DNA from: Microbacterium sp.
GTDB lineage: Bacteria > Actinomycetota > Actinomycetes > Actinomycetales > Microbacteriaceae
DNA length: 38,660 nt
Direction of reading: 5' to 3'
Assembly (NCBI RefSeq): GCF_003248605.1
Contig: NZ_QFPF01000012.1
Coordinates: 1 to 38,660 of the forward strand
Under the pieces are notes generated by a model. The model saw only the letters and a list, made by a program, of their open reading frames with translations, did no database searches and was not told the origin of the DNA. Both the position numbers and the translations under genes were made by a program. This document shows, piece after piece, positions 20,638 to 28,640 of this stretch; position 1 is the stretch's first letter; every line of letters begins with the position of its first letter.

Positions 20638-21527
20638 CCACGACAGCATCCCTCGTCACGGCGCGGCGCGACGCGCGCGCCCCCCGCCGACGCCGTCGCC
20701 TGGGCGGGTTCCTGGCCGCGGTCGCCGCGGTCATCGTGTTCGTCGCGTCCGTCTTTCCGGTCTACTGGATGCTCAACACATCGCTGCAGCCGAACTCGCA
20801 GGTGCGCGGCACCGACGTCAACTTCTGGCCCGAGCAGTTCACGCTCGACAACTACGCCGGGATCCTCGCGGGCGACGGGCGCGCGCCGTTCCTGCCGGCG
20901 CTGCTGAACTCGCTGCAGGTGACTCTCGTGACGATCGTCGTCGCGCTCGTCTTCGCCTTCCTCGCCGCGCTGGCGGTGTCGCGTTTCCGTTTCCGCAGCC
21001 GCGGCGGGTTCATCATCGCGATCCTGGTCATCCAGATGATCCCCGCGGAGGCGATGATCATCTCGATCTTCCGGCTCGTCGACGGCTGGCAGATGCTCAA
21101 CACGATCATCGGGCTCTCGGCCGTCTACATCGCCACCGTCCTGCCCTTCACGATCTGGACGCTGCGCGGGTTCGTGGCCGGAGTGCCCATCGAACTCGAG
21201 GAAGCCGCGATGATCGATGGACTCAGCCGTGCCCAGGCGTTCTGGCGCATCACGTTCCCGCTGCTGGCGCCGGGTCTGGTCGCGACCGGTGTGTTCGGCT
21301 TCATCCAGGCCTGGAACGAGTTCATCTTCGCGCTCGTGCTCAACCCGCGCCCCGAGGCCATGACGCTGCCGGTGTGGCTGCGCACCTTCCTCGATCCCAA
21401 CGGCGGCATCGACTGGGCGCAGCTGATGGCGGGCTCGACGCTCGTGGCGGTTCCCGTCGTGATCTTCTTCCTCATCGTGCAGAGCCGCATGACCAGCGGC
21501 CTCGTCTCGGGGGCGGTCAAAGGCTGA
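20634..21527 (+). CDS. Sugar ABC transporter permease (MalG type)
   Basis: 297 residues. After a basic N-terminus (RRDARAPRRRRRLGG) there are about six membrane segments, starting with FLAAVAAVIVFVASVFPVYW. The EAA motif is PIELEEAAMIDGLSRAQAFW, followed by RITFPLLAPGL, and the C-terminus has the family's LPVWLRTF and SRMTSGLVSGAVKG. GTG at 20634 overlaps the stop of the first permease and has AAGGAGG at about 20620-20626; the longer open frame is an overlap artefact. Second half of the import channel for the same amino sugar. Its stop overlaps the kinase start (TGATG), showing tight coupling. Confidence 0.93.
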   Translation: MTTTASLVTARRDARAPRRRRRLGGFLAAVAAVIVFVASVFPVYWMLNTSLQPNSQVRGTDVNFWPEQFTLDNYAGILAGDGRAPFLPALLNSLQVTLVTIVVALVFAFLAALAVSRFRFRSRGGFIIAILVIQMIPAEAMIISIFRLVDGWQMLNTIIGLSAVYIATVLPFTIWTLRGFVAGVPIELEEAAMIDGLSRAQAFWRITFPLLAPGLVATGVFGFIQAWNEFIFALVLNPRPEAMTLPVWLRTFLDPNGGIDWAQLMAGSTLVAVPVVIFFLIVQSRMTSGLVSGAVKG

Positions 21528-22504
21528 TGTCCGACACACCTCCCGCCGGCCCGCCTCCGCGGCACCGGCCGATCACCCTCGGGCTCGACGTCGGGGGCTC
21601 CAAGACCGATGCCGTCGCCGTCCGCGACGGCGAGATCCTCGCGCGCGTGCGACTGACCACAGGGTGGGGGCCGGATGCCGTCGTGGCGACCATCCTCGAC
21701 GCTGTCACCGCCCTGCGGGGCCAGGCGGGCATCGCACCCGGTGATCCGACGACGATCGGCATCGGCATCCCGGGCCAGATCGTGCCCGGAACGACGCGCG
21801 TCGAGCACGCGGTGAACCTCGGCCTCGACTCGTTCGATCTCGGGGCGGCGCTCGCCGACGCGTCGGGATCGGCGGTGCGGATCGAGAACGACGTCAAGGC
21901 CGCGACCCTGGGCGCCGCCTTCCTGCGCGGCGGCGCCGCATCGATGGCGTATCTCAACCTCGGCACGGGCGTCGCCGCGGGAGTGCTCACGGGCGGCGCG
22001 CTGTGGCGCGGGACGCGCGGGGCGGCGGGCGAGATCGGACACATCTCGATCGACCCCGCCGGGCCCGACTGCCGCTGCGGTCAGGTGGGCTGCATCGAGG
22101 CGCTCGCCGGCGGCGCCGCGATCGCGCGCCGCTGGGGGCATCCCGGGACGCTGCCGGTGCGGGACGTGTTCGACGCCGCCGACGCGGGCGACACGCGGGC
22201 GATCGCGCTGCGGGCGGGACTGGCCCACGGGGTTTCCGCCGCGGTGCGCGTGCTCGTGCTCACGGCGGACGTCGATGTCGTGACGATCGGCGGCGGGCTG
22301 GCAGCTCTCGGCGACCGTCTCCTGGCAGACGTGCGGCGGGAGCTGCGGCGCTCGGCCGCAGCATCCTCGTTTCTCGGTTCGCTGCGCCTCGACGAGCGCA
22401 TCGAGACCCTGCCCGAGGGCTCGGCCGCGGCGGCGCTCGGCGCGGCGCTCGCGGGCGCCGACCGCCCGGCGTCGCAGCTGAGGGGGGTGCTCGCGCGTGG
22501 CTGA
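21527..22504 (+). CDS. ROK family sugar kinase, probable N-acetylglucosamine kinase
   Basis: 325 residues. The phosphate loop LGLDVGGSKTDAVAV (DVGGSKT at 21-27) is intact, unlike in the regulator upstream. Other ROK features: GIGIPGQIVPGTTRVEHAVN, the catalytic region IENDVKAATLGAAFL with the conserved Asp, LGTGVAAGVLTGG, the Gly-Glu-Ile-Gly-His segment GEIGHISID, and the zinc motif CRCGQVGCIEA. The gene lies between GlcNAc-type permeases and nagB, and with NagA encoded elsewhere in the window the missing step is GlcNAc to GlcNAc-6-P, so I propose this activity; glucokinase is the main alternative. ATG at 21527 overlaps the permease stop; its own stop overlaps nagB by 8 bases. Confidence 0.88.
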   Translation: MSDTPPAGPPPRHRPITLGLDVGGSKTDAVAVRDGEILARVRLTTGWGPDAVVATILDAVTALRGQAGIAPGDPTTIGIGIPGQIVPGTTRVEHAVNLGLDSFDLGAALADASGSAVRIENDVKAATLGAAFLRGGAASMAYLNLGTGVAAGVLTGGALWRGTRGAAGEIGHISIDPAGPDCRCGQVGCIEALAGGAAIARRWGHPGTLPVRDVFDAADAGDTRAIALRAGLAHGVSAAVRVLVLTADVDVVTIGGGLAALGDRLLADVRRELRRSAAASSFLGSLRLDERIETLPEGSAAAALGAALAGADRPASQLRGVLARG

Positions 22505-23276
22505 GGTGATCATCGTGCGCGATGCAGCGGCGGGCGGCGCGCTCGTGGCCGATCACATCGCCGCGCTCGTGCGCCGCCGGCCCGAGACGGTGCTGGGACT
22601 TGCGACGGGATCGACCCCGCTGCCCGTTTACGCGGCGCTGCGCACGCGCCTCGCGGGCGTGGATGTCTCGCACGTGCGCGCCTTCGCGCTCGACGAGTAT
22701 GTCGGGCTCGACCCCGCCCACCCCGAGTCCTACGCGCGGGTGATCGAGCGCGAGGTCGTGCGCCCGCTCGGGCTCGATCCGGCGCGGGTGCGGCTGCCGC
22801 GGGGAACGCTGCCGGGCATCGAGCACGCGGGCGAGGACTACGAGCACGAGATCGCGGATGCCGGGGGCATCGATCTGCAGATCCTCGGCATCGGCAGCGA
22901 CGGTCACATCGGGTTCAACGAGCCCGGGTCCTCGTTCGCGTCGCGCACCCGCGTCAAGACGCTCACGCGGCAGACGCGCGAGGACAACGCGCGGTTCTTC
23001 GCCGGCCCCGACGAGGTGCCGAGGCACTGCATCACGCAGGGGCTCGGGACGATCCTCGACGCGCGCCACCTCGTCCTCCTCGCGTTCGGCGAGGGCAAGG
23101 CCGCCGCGGTCGCGGGCGCCGTCGAGGGCCCGCTCACCGCATCCCTGCCGGCGTCGGCGATTCAGTTGCACGAGCGTGTGAGCGTCGTGGTCGATGAGGC
23201 TGCAGCATCCACCCTGGGGTTCGCGGACTACTACCGCGAGGCGTGGGCGCACAAGCCGGCCTGGCAGGGCCTCTGA
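22497..23276 (+). CDS. nagB: Glucosamine-6-phosphate deaminase
   Basis: 259 residues, normal length. Converts glucosamine-6-P to fructose-6-P and ammonia. The phosphate loop is LGLATGSTPLPVY (about 33-45); the general base Asp66 lies in FALDEYVGL; the ring-opening triad D135, H137 and E142 is in GIGSDGHIGFNEPGSSF with the same spacing as D141/H143/E148 of the E. coli enzyme. GTG at 22497 (MAEVIIVRDA) follows AGGGGGG and overlaps the kinase gene. It is the last gene of the regulator-transporter-kinase run and is followed by a tandem repeat and a very stable hairpin. Confidence 0.96.
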   Translation: MAEVIIVRDAAAGGALVADHIAALVRRRPETVLGLATGSTPLPVYAALRTRLAGVDVSHVRAFALDEYVGLDPAHPESYARVIEREVVRPLGLDPARVRLPRGTLPGIEHAGEDYEHEIADAGGIDLQILGIGSDGHIGFNEPGSSFASRTRVKTLTRQTREDNARFFAGPDEVPRHCITQGLGTILDARHLVLLAFGEGKAAAVAGAVEGPLTASLPASAIQLHERVSVVVDEAAASTLGFADYYREAWAHKPAWQGL

Positions 23277-23280
23277 CGCG

Positions 23281-23352
23281 CCGCGCTCTGCCGCGCGCCC
23301 GCGCGCTGCCGCCGCGCTCTGCCGCGTGCCCGCGCGCTGCCGCCGCGCTCTG
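23281..23352 (+). repeat. 31-bp tandem direct repeat, 2.3 copies, after nagB
   Basis: A 31-base unit starting CCGCGCTCTGCCGCG begins at 23281, is repeated at 23312 with one C-to-T change, and a third partial copy (CCGCGCTCTG) lies at 23343-23352. It is very GC-rich, non-coding, and ends four bases before the long hairpin. Confidence 0.9.
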
Positions 23353-23356
23353 TCCC

Positions 23357-23423
23357 CGAACCCACATTTTTGCAGCGAGCCACCACGCGTCTGATGGTGG
23401 TTCGCTGCAAAAATGTGGGTTCG
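23357..23423. terminator. 29-bp hairpin between convergent nagB and FAD-oxidase genes
   Basis: The left arm (23357-23385) starts CGAACCCACATTTTTGCAGC; the right arm (23395-23423) is its reverse complement with a single G-T wobble pair, around a 9-base loop. The arm contains TTTTT/AAAAA, giving a T-run on both strands. It can act as a bidirectional terminator, but the unusual length and the AT-rich core suggest a mobile or repeated palindromic element. The remaining bases to 23519 are GC-rich with no gene. Confidence 0.8.
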
Positions 23424-23519
23424 CGGGTGGGAGGCGCGCGCAAAGCGCGGACGCGGGCATCGGCGCGGAGCGAAGTGTGGGCGCGGGCGCGCGCCCAACG
23501 CCGGCACGCCCGGCAGCGC

Positions 23520-24902
23520 TCAGAACACCTTGCCGGGGTTCAGGATGCCGAGCGGATCGAACGCGCGCGTGATCCTGCGCTGCAGCTCCCACTGCGCGTC
23601 GCCGAGCTCGTCGGCCAGCCACCGCCGCTTGAGCACGCCGATGCCGTGTTCGCCGGTGAGGGTGCCGCCCAGGCGCAGCGCAGCACGGAAGAGCTCGTCG
23701 GCGGCGGCCCAGATGTGCTCGGGCACGGCGGGCACACCCTCGGCCACGGGCGCCGTGAAGACGAAATTCGGGTGCAGGTTGCCGTCGCCCGCATGCGCGA
23801 CGGTGGGGATCGCGATGTCGTAGGACCGCTCGATGCGGGCGATCTCGTCAAACATCGCCGCGAGGGAGCTGCGCGGAACGGAGACGTCCTCGATCAGCGT
23901 GGTGCCGAGCGCCTCCATCGCGGCGTGGAACGAGCGGCGGATGCCGAGCAGCCGCTCGCCCTCGGCGGCATCGTGCGAGAGAGCCACGGTTCCGCCGTGC
24001 GCGGTGAGCACGCGCGCGATCTCGTCGGCCTCGGCATCCGCCGCGGGGCCGTCGGTCTGCACCGTCAACTGCGTGGCGCCGGGCGTCGGGGGCTGAAGGC
24101 CCAGCAGGTCGTGCACGGCGGACAGGCTTGCAGCATCCATCAACTCCATGAGGGCGGGCTGGATGCCGGCGGCCGTGACCGCGGCGGAGGCCCGTGCCGC
24201 CCGCCCTACATCGGCGAAGGTCGCCGCGATCGTGCGCACCGTGCCGGGTGTGCGGCGGCGCAGCTTCAGCGTCGCGCCGACGATGACGCCCAGCGTGCCC
24301 TCGGATCCGATCACGAGTGAGGTCAGATCGAGCCCCGTCACACCCTTGACGCTGCGATGACCCAGTCGCAGCAGCTCTCCATCGGCGGTGACCAGGTCGA
24401 CGCCGAGTACCGCGTCGCGCACGACGCCGTACTTCGCGCACAGCAGGCCGCCGGCGCCGGTGGCGATGTTGCCGCCCACCGTCGAGATCGCGCGACTGGC
24501 GGGATCGGGTGCCCACCACAGGCCGTGAAGGGCGAGTGCGTCGCCGAGCTCGGCGTTGAGGATTCCGGGCTCGACGACCGCGAGCAGGTCGTCGGCGTTG
24601 ATCTCGAGTATCCGCGTCATGGCGCGCGTCGAGAGGACGATCTCGCCGGGTCCGGCCATCGCCGCCCCCGCGAGACCGGTGCCCGCGCCGCGGGTGACGA
24701 CCGGGGTGCGCGTCGCGCTCGCGATGCGCAGGGTCTCTTGCACGTCGGCGGCCGAGGCGGCGTGCACGACCGCGAGCGGAGCACCCGCGGAACGGTGCCC
24801 GGACTTGTCGACGCGGGCGCCCTCGAGGCTCGCCTCGGTGGTGTCGACACGATCGCCGAGTGCGCCGCGGAGGCGGGTGACGACATCCCCGTGGTCGATC
24901 AT
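23520..24902 (-). CDS. FAD-linked oxidase (GlcD / D-2-hydroxyacid dehydrogenase type)
   Basis: 460 residues. The N-terminal FAD-binding type-4 (VAO/PCMH) domain has TPVVTRGAGTGLAGAAM, ILEINADDLLAVVEPGI and GGNIATGAGGLLCAKYGVV; the C-terminal oxidase domain has TVAHAGDGNLHPNFVF, TGEHGIGVLKRRWL and the ending FDPLGILNPGKVF, all typical of glycolate oxidase subunit GlcD and D-lactate or D-2-hydroxyglutarate dehydrogenases. It would oxidise a D-2-hydroxy acid and pass electrons to a partner or quinone. No GlcE or GlcF genes are adjacent, so it may act alone; the exact substrate is open. ATG at 24902 lies 13 bases after the stop of the upstream DUF2568 gene, with which it is likely co-transcribed. 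Confidence 0.93.
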   Translation of the reverse strand: MIDHGDVVTRLRGALGDRVDTTEASLEGARVDKSGHRSAGAPLAVVHAASAADVQETLRIASATRTPVVTRGAGTGLAGAAMAGPGEIVLSTRAMTRILEINADDLLAVVEPGILNAELGDALALHGLWWAPDPASRAISTVGGNIATGAGGLLCAKYGVVRDAVLGVDLVTADGELLRLGHRSVKGVTGLDLTSLVIGSEGTLGVIVGATLKLRRRTPGTVRTIAATFADVGRAARASAAVTAAGIQPALMELMDAASLSAVHDLLGLQPPTPGATQLTVQTDGPAADAEADEIARVLTAHGGTVALSHDAAEGERLLGIRRSFHAAMEALGTTLIEDVSVPRSSLAAMFDEIARIERSYDIAIPTVAHAGDGNLHPNFVFTAPVAEGVPAVPEHIWAAADELFRAALRLGGTLTGEHGIGVLKRRWLADELGDAQWELQRRITRAFDPLGILNPGKVF

Positions 24903-24915
24903 GGACGCGCGGCGC

Positions 24916-25311
24916 TCACGCGAACCGGCGTCTGCCGACCAGCATCCCCGTCGCCACAGCGACGAGGCCGAACGCGACGCCGACCCACGGCTGACCCATG
25001 CTCCACCAGGCCAGTGTCACCGACACGAAGATGAGCAGCTCGACGACGGCCGCGACGAACGGATGCACGGCCACGACCGCGCGGGGGGAGACGAACAGCG
25101 CCCACAGCAGGATTGCGAACGCGGGTGCGCCGAGTCCGGCGACGATGTTCCACGGCACGGGGAACGAGACGAAACCCCACAGCACGAGGGTTCCGACGGC
25201 GACGATCTCGGTGAGCAGGCGGACGATGTCGAGCGCGCCCGGTCGTGCCACGACGCCCGCGGGGCGGGGCTGCTCGGGCGTGGAGGGTCCGACGTGGGGG
25301 GTGTTGCTCAT
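24916..25311 (-). CDS. YrdB/DUF2568 family small membrane protein
   Basis: 131 residues with four predicted membrane helices: LLTEIVAVGTLVLWGFVSF, IVAGLGAPAFAILLWALFVS, VVELLIFVSVTLAWW and VGVAFGLVAVATGMLVGRR. The segment NIVAGLGAPAFAILLWALFV followed by SPRA is characteristic of the DUF2568 (YrdB) family, whose function is unknown. ATG at 25311 is preceded on the minus strand by TAGAAT six bases away, a good leaderless -10. It is the first gene of a probable two-gene unit with the FAD-linked oxidase. Confidence 0.85.
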   Translation of the reverse strand: MSNTPHVGPSTPEQPRPAGVVARPGALDIVRLLTEIVAVGTLVLWGFVSFPVPWNIVAGLGAPAFAILLWALFVSPRAVVAVHPFVAAVVELLIFVSVTLAWWSMGQPWVGVAFGLVAVATGMLVGRRRFA

Positions 25312-25317
25312 CGTTCG

Positions 25318-25323
25318 ATTCTA
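25318..25323 (-). promoter_or_regulatory. Probable -10 element (TAGAAT), leaderless, of the DUF2568 gene
   Basis: TAGAAT on the minus strand ends 6 bases before the ATG at 25311. No ribosome-binding site is present. Confidence 0.5.
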
Positions 25324-25382
25324 CGAGCGGTGTGCGCGGGGGCGGTGCGGCGTGGCTGGTGGCCGTTCGCGGCCGGGGATGC

Positions 25383-27116
25383 TCAGGGGGCGGCCGGTGG
25401 GGGAGTGAAGAGCTGATCGAGGAGGTCGGCGATCGGCGTTGTCGGCTCGGGCTGCGGTGCGGGTGCGGGTTCGGGGTCGGGCTGGGGCTCGGGCTCCGGT
25501 TCGGGCTCCGGCTCTACCGGGGGAGTGGTGGGCGGGTTCGTCGGCGGCGTGGTGACGGGTGGGGTCGTCGGTTCGGGATCGGTCGGCGGGGTCGTCGGCT
25601 GCACGGGATCAGGAGTGGGCGTGGGTCGCACGGGATCCGGCGTCGTCGGGGTCGTGGGGCCGGCGGGTGTCGTCGGTGTGCTGGGCGCGGTGGGCGCGGT
25701 CGGTGTCGTCGGTGTCGTCGGGCGGACCGGGGCCGGCGTGGGTGCGGACGGGCTGGGCGCCGGCGACTGGAAGACATCGCGCAGCGCGAATGGCGCGGAC
25801 GGTGTGCGGGGGATCGTGCGCGGCGCTGTACCCACCCGATCGGTGCCACCGGAGGCCGGTGGTGCCGCCTCGGGCAGCAGAGGGGCGGGCGGGTCCTCTG
25901 TCGTGCTCGGCGCGGTGGTGGCCGACCGGGTGGGGCGTGGCGTGGGCGTCGTCTCGGACGCGGTGAGCCGCGTGTCGGCGTCGATGGTCCGGGTCGTATC
26001 CTGCGTGCCGAGCGTCGGCAGCACCGAAACGGCGACGGCGCCGGTGGCGACGACAGCCCCGGTCACGAGCACCGCGGTGATGGCGACGCCGGAGAACGCG
26101 CGGCGGCCCGCACGCGGTCGGCGGGTCGAGGCGGCGCGCCCCGCCGCGCGCCCCGCGGGTGTCAGCGCGGCCGGAGCGGCGAGAGCGCGTGCGGCGACCT
26201 CGGCGGGTGTGCCCGCATCGAAGACGTCGCCCGGCGCGGGGGAGGTCACGGTCGCGGAGGCGATGACGGCCGAACCGGCTGCCGCCGCTGCCGCCGTCGC
26301 GCCAGGCGCGAGCGCGGCCGCCGCGCCAGGCACGGGCGGGATGTCGGCGGTTCGCACACCGGTGTCGAGAACGGTCGTGCGGTAGGCGGCGGCGCCGGCT
26401 GCACCGAGCACGCCCGGCAGCACGCCGGCGGCGAGCCGCGAGGGCAGGCGATCGACCTCGGTCGCCAGGGCGGCGCACGCGCGGCACTCGGCGAGATGCT
26501 CCTGTGCGCGCTCGGCGTCGGCGGTGTTCAGCGACGCCTCGGCGAGGGCCGGCAGCTGGGTGCGCGTCCACGCGCACCCCGCCGCGATCTCGGGCTCGGC
26601 GGGGCGCGCCTTCAGCCAGATGCGACGCAGTTCGCGGCGGGCACCCGCGCTGAGTTTGGTGACGGCCGTGGGCGCGGCGTGCACGAGCGGCGTGATCGCG
26701 TCGGGGGTCATCCCCTCGATCTCGGAGTACCAGAGCAGCTCCTGCTGGTCGGAGAAGAGCTCGCCGTACGCATCGGCCGCGGACCGGTCCCGCGGGGCCA
26801 CTCGGGCGCGGGCGCCCGAGGCCGAACCCGCCGCGACGGCGATGGCGCGCACCTTCGCGAGCAGATGGGCGCGGAAGGCTCCGCGAGGCCGCTCCCCGCG
26901 CACGATGCCCTCCTCGACGCGGCGGAACGCGTCGGCGACGAGCGCCGGATCCTCCGTGTCGCCGATCGCCTCGGTCGCTGCGAGCGCGTGGCGGTAGTGG
27001 CGACGCCAGAGCTCCGCGGAGGCGGCGGGATCGCGCCGGTGCACGCGCTGGATCAGTTCGACATCGGCAGCTGCGCCGACGTCATCCGCGTCGGCGACAG
27101 GCAGAAAAGTCCCCAT
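25383..27116 (-). CDS. ECF-type sigma factor fused to zinc anti-sigma domain, membrane helix and Pro/Thr tail
   Basis: About 577 residues. Residues 15-95 resemble sigma region 2 (DVELIQRVHRRDPAASAELW, FRAHLLAKVRAIAV); 120-170 resemble region 4 (LFSDQQELLWYSEIEGMTPD, TAVTKLSAGARRELRRIWL). Then comes a zinc anti-sigma (zf-HC2) motif, C182 with H208-x3-C212-x2-C215 (numbering from the ATG at 27119). A long Ala-rich linker leads to one membrane helix (GVAITAVLVTGAVVATGAVA, about 342-365), and the last about 200 residues are a Pro/Thr/Glu-rich extracellular stalk. Sigma factors with fused C-terminal regulatory and membrane parts are known in actinobacteria (for example ECF52/53 groups). The ATG at 27116 is slightly better spaced from GGGGAG than 27119. 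No separate partner anti-sigma gene adjoins it. Confidence 0.82.
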   Translation of the reverse strand: MGTFLPVADADDVGAAADVELIQRVHRRDPAASAELWRRHYRHALAATEAIGDTEDPALVADAFRRVEEGIVRGERPRGAFRAHLLAKVRAIAVAAGSASGARARVAPRDRSAADAYGELFSDQQELLWYSEIEGMTPDAITPLVHAAPTAVTKLSAGARRELRRIWLKARPAEPEIAAGCAWTRTQLPALAEASLNTADAERAQEHLAECRACAALATEVDRLPSRLAAGVLPGVLGAAGAAAYRTTVLDTGVRTADIPPVPGAAAALAPGATAAAAAAGSAVIASATVTSPAPGDVFDAGTPAEVAARALAAPAALTPAGRAAGRAASTRRPRAGRRAFSGVAITAVLVTGAVVATGAVAVSVLPTLGTQDTTRTIDADTRLTASETTPTPRPTRSATTAPSTTEDPPAPLLPEAAPPASGGTDRVGTAPRTIPRTPSAPFALRDVFQSPAPSPSAPTPAPVRPTTPTTPTAPTAPSTPTTPAGPTTPTTPDPVRPTPTPDPVQPTTPPTDPEPTTPPVTTPPTNPPTTPPVEPEPEPEPEPQPDPEPAPAPQPEPTTPIADLLDQLFTPPPAAP

Positions 27117-27322
27117 CATGCTCCCCAGACGCCGGTGATCCGCGGATCACATTCCCCAATGCCGCCCGCGCGGCGCCGAACACACGGACGTCTCCCCATT
27201 GTGCCGCACTCGGCGCGTCGTGCCCGACCCAGGCACATGAGAGTTGTATGAGGCTTCCGCCCGCACGGGGTTCGTGCCGCCCCGGGCGCCCGTCCGGCGC
27301 GCGCTGCCGCGCCTCCCCCCGG
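27117..27322. other. Intergenic stretch upstream of the sigma-fusion gene
   Basis: First part of a 354-base gap between the sigma-fusion start and the end of nagA. It should hold the sigma-fusion promoter, but I see no convincing -10/-35 pair or hairpin; there is no gene-like frame. The second part of the gap is the repeat array at 27323-27435. Confidence 0.5.
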
Positions 27323-27435
27323 ACGTTGGGGCGTCGGAATCACGTTGGGGCGCGGAGCAGCACGCCCCAACGTCGCCCTGACGCCCCAGCCCCACCGTCG
27401 CCCTGACGCCCCAACGTCGCGCTGACGCCCCAACG
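27323..27435. repeat. Six-copy ACGCCCCAACGT array with inverted halves
   Basis: The word ACGTTGGGGCG occurs at 27323 and 27342 and its complement ACGCCCCAACGT at 27362, 27406 and 27425, with a variant ACGCCCCAGCC at 27381. Start spacing is 19, then 19, 25 and 19 bases, and units are joined by CGTCGCCCTG/GCGCTG. The two left copies can pair with the right copies around 27353-27361. It lies 36 bases past the nagA stop. Confidence 0.88.
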
Positions 27436-27470
27436 CCGAGAAACGGGATGCTGCGCCCCGGGCGCCGCGG

Positions 27471-28640
27471 TCAGCTCAGCCGCGTGCCCGCCCGCCATAC
27501 GCCCCGCACCGCGAGATCGGCGCTCCAGAGCACCGCGTCGGCCGCCGCGGCGGGCTGCAGCATCCCGAGGTCGCCCCGGCCCAGCAGGCGGGCGGGAGCC
27601 GCCGTGGCCGCGTGCACCGCGTCGGGAAGGGGCACGCCCGCGGCGACCGCGACCCGCACGGCGCGGTCCTGCGTGAGCGTGGAGCCGGCGATCGTCGTGG
27701 TGCCGCGGACGTGCGCGATGCCGCCCTCCACCGAGACGTCGAGGACGCCGAGGCGGTAGTCGCCGTCGCCCGCGCACGTCGCCGCCATCGCGTCGGTCAC
27801 GAGCGCGACGCGCCCCGGTGCCATGCGCGTGAGCAGCGTGAGCACGACGGGGTCGAGGTGCACGCCGTCGGCGATCGCCTCGAGCGTGACGCGATCGTCG
27901 GCGGCGGCCGCCGCGACGGGGCCCGGCGCGCGGTGGTGCAGGCCCGGCATCGCGTTGAAGGCGTGGGTGAGTATGCGCGCCCCCGCATCGAAGGCCCGCG
28001 CCGCGATCTCGGCCGATGCGCCGGTGTGTCCGACCGCGGCGATCGCGCCCGCGTCGACCACAGCCCTGACGGCGTCGAATCCGCCCGGCAGCTCGGGTGC
28101 CAGAGTGATCTGCCGGACGGTTCCCCGGCCGGCGCGCAGCAGCGCGGCGACGGCATCGGGGAGGGGTGGGCGCAGCAGGTCGCCCGCGTGCGCGCCGCGG
28201 TGGGCCGCGTCGAGAAAGGGTCCCTCGAGGTGCGACCCGAGCACGCCGGTCTCATCACCGACGAGATCGGCGATGCGCGCTGCCGCGGCCTGCATCGCGG
28301 CAGCCTCGGCCGTGGCGAGAGAGAGGATCGCGCGGGTCGTGCCGTGCCGTGCGTGGGCGGCAACCGCGCGCAGCACCGCATCGGCATCGGGATCGTCGTA
28401 CGAGACCCCCGCCGCCCCGTGCCCGTGCAGATCGATCATGCCCGGGGTGAGCAGAGCGCCGGGCCCGGCATCCACCCGCCCGTCGATCACCCGCGCCGCA
28501 ACGCGCGCACGCCACTCGTCGCCCGTGCCGAGCGCGGCGACGCGGCCGCGCTCGAACAGCACCCACGCGTCGTCCGTGTCGGTCATCTCTCCCGCGGTGG
28601 ATGCTGTCATCAGCCGCACCGAGTGGATGAGCGTGCTCAT
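27471..28640 (-). CDS. nagA: N-acetylglucosamine-6-phosphate deacetylase
   Basis: 389 residues. Amidohydrolase-superfamily enzyme that removes acetate from GlcNAc-6-P to give glucosamine-6-P for NagB. Visible motifs: TPGMIDLHGHGAAG (H72, H74), the metal-binding Glu139 in GSHLEGPFL, His205 in VGHTGA, His226 with THAFNAM and the following LHHRAPGP, and the catalytic Asp283 in ALVTDAMAATC. ATG at 28640 (MSTLIHSVRL) overlaps the stop of the upstream hexosaminidase gene by ATGA; an open frame extends further but is an overlap artefact. Together with the hexosaminidase it forms a two-gene operon, 4 kb from nagB and in opposite direction. Confidence 0.95.
   Translation of the reverse strand: MSTLIHSVRLMTASTAGEMTDTDDAWVLFERGRVAALGTGDEWRARVAARVIDGRVDAGPGALLTPGMIDLHGHGAAGVSYDDPDADAVLRAVAAHARHGTTRAILSLATAEAAAMQAAAARIADLVGDETGVLGSHLEGPFLDAAHRGAHAGDLLRPPLPDAVAALLRAGRGTVRQITLAPELPGGFDAVRAVVDAGAIAAVGHTGASAEIAARAFDAGARILTHAFNAMPGLHHRAPGPVAAAAADDRVTLEAIADGVHLDPVVLTLLTRMAPGRVALVTDAMAATCAGDGDYRLGVLDVSVEGGIAHVRGTTTIAGSTLTQDRAVRVAVAAGVPLPDAVHAATAAPARLLGRGDLGMLQPAAAADAVLWSADLAVRGVWRAGTRLS

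Noticed and set aside
25430..25760. Repeat array in the 3' part of the sigma-fusion gene
   Set aside because: The GGTCGTCGG-type repetition is explained by coding for a Pro/Thr/Glu-rich stalk and is in frame with the gene.
27323..27435. CRISPR-like array
   Set aside because: Units are only about 12 bases, in both orientations, with near-identical material between them; no cas genes.
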